From the NCBI GenBank assembly GCA_017533165.1, contig JAFXIM010000308.1, positions 1-7,039 of the forward strand: a stretch of 7,039 nucleotides of DNA, in the 5' to 3' direction. The DNA is from Eggerthellaceae bacterium. Lineage in GTDB: Bacteria; Actinomycetota; Coriobacteriia; Coriobacteriales; Eggerthellaceae. Every line of letters starts with the position of its first letter. Positions within the stretch are counted from its first letter, which is position 1. Made by a program: the position numbers and the translations under genes. The notes beneath the pieces were generated by a model. The model ran no database searches. It saw only the letters and a list, made by a program, of their open reading frames with translations, and was not told the DNA's origin. Below, piece by piece: positions 6,781 through 7,039 of the stretch.

Positions 6781-6899
6781 GGCCTTTCCTGAATCCTGCT
6801 CGGTCCCAGAAAAGCCCTGTCTTACTCTTTGCTGAATCGCTTCAGCCTATCTTCGTGGCTACCACTAAGCGCACGAAAATATACGCCTCGAAAGGCGCA
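6781..6899 (-). ncRNA. Structured rpsL leader with four tandem hairpins (candidate cis-regulatory RNA)
   Basis: Between the predicted transcription start (about 6900) and the rpsL ribosome binding site, the minus-strand RNA can form four hairpins in a row. Hairpin 1 (6899-6882) is a 7-bp stem, including one G-U pair, with a UUCG loop right at the 5' end. Hairpin 2 (6879-6850) has an 8-bp outer stem with one G-U pair, a bulged C and three inner pairs (GCT/AGC) around loop UAGUGGU. Hairpin 3 (6846-6831) is GCUGAA-GCGA-UUCAGC, a perfect 6-bp stem with a GNRA-type loop. Hairpin 4 (6817-6781) pairs GGGCTTTTCTG with CAGGAAAGGCC at 10 of 11 positions (one G-U pair, one G/G mismatch). None is followed by a U-run, so they do not look like terminators. 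Possible roles are mRNA stability, ribosomal protein feedback or leader antitermination. I do not recognise the family. Confidence 0.45.
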
Positions 6900-6906
6900 A
6901 GTGGGA

Positions 6907-6935
6907 ATATTACGCGCCTTATCGCAGCTTGTCAA
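6907..6935 (-). promoter_or_regulatory. Main promoter of the str/S10 operon
   Basis: On the minus strand a perfect -35 TTGACA (6935-6930), a 17-bp spacer and -10 TAATAT (6912-6907, 4 of 6 matches) form a housekeeping-sigma-type promoter. Predicted transcription start is near 6900, giving a leader of about 145 nt before rpsL. This is the only strong promoter upstream of the seven-gene operon in the window. Confidence 0.8.
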
Positions 6936-6995
6936 ACGCCACGCATCCGGGTGTATCTATATCTATTGACTTACATTTCCGCAGGTGAGCGAAGG

Positions 6996-7039
6996 ATGAA
7001 GCAGTTCGAGCGCCCTGCGATTCACAATTTCTTCAAATT
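6996..7039 (+). CDS. Possible start of a divergent gene, cut by the window edge
   Basis: An ATG at 6996 follows AGGTGAGCG (possible ribosome binding site AGGTGA, about 7 nt away) and stays open for 14 codons to the window end, reading MKQFERPAIHNFFK. This is too short to identify. It would be divergent from rpsL. The alternative is that this is only non-coding sequence upstream of the promoter. Confidence 0.3.
   Translation, partial: MKQFERPAIHNFFK

Noticed and set aside
6878..6883. TATATT as a second -10 box for rpsL
   Set aside because: No -35-like hexamer at 16-18 bp upstream; it overlaps the base of leader hairpins 1 and 2, and the TTGACA/TAATAT pair is far better.
1..7039. CRISPR array, tRNA, rRNA, insertion sequence or toxin-antitoxin module
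   Set aside because: No spaced repeat array, cloverleaf, transposase motif, terminal inverted repeats or small toxin gene pair was seen on either strand.

Overview
The window carries a compact translation locus, and every recognisable complete gene is on the minus strand. In transcription order (right to left) these are rpsL (S12), rpsG (S7), fusA (EF-G), rpsJ (S10), rplC (L3), rplD (L4) and rplW (L23). A terminator hairpin follows, then a separately expressed gene for a divergent trigger-factor-like chaperone. Moderately high GC, strong AGGAGG-type ribosome binding sites, the style of the L3/L4/EF-G proteins and GC-rich hairpin terminators without long U-tails suggest an actinobacterium. My best guess is a gut or oral Coriobacteriia member (Collinsella/Olsenella/Atopobium-like). 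This assignment comes from general resemblance and was not tested by a search.

Region by region. 7039-6755 is non-coding upstream sequence with a strong minus-strand promoter (consensus TTGACA, 17-bp spacer, TAATAT) and a leader of about 145 nt that can fold into four hairpins in a row. A possible plus-strand gene start, cut off by the window edge, lies at 6996. 6754-1740 is the fused str/S10 operon, with gaps of 112, 18, 36, 12 and 32 bp and finally a 1-nt stop/start overlap (rplD/rplW). 1739-1477 holds the operon terminator, a weak promoter candidate and the leader of the next gene. 1476-172 is the trigger-factor-like gene. 171-1 holds its terminator and a short 20-bp-period repeat.

Together the genes build the ribosome's decoding side (S12, S7, S10), its translocase (EF-G), early-assembly and tunnel proteins of the large subunit (L3, L4, L23), and a chaperone of the family that docks on L23. 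Most of the window is ordinary core housekeeping; I see no defence, mobile or biosynthetic system. Points worth a second look are the architecture (tuf is missing between fusA and rpsJ, and the S10 operon stops after rplW instead of continuing to rplB), the L23/trigger-factor adjacency with a degenerate ribosome-docking motif in the chaperone, and the structured rpsL leader.
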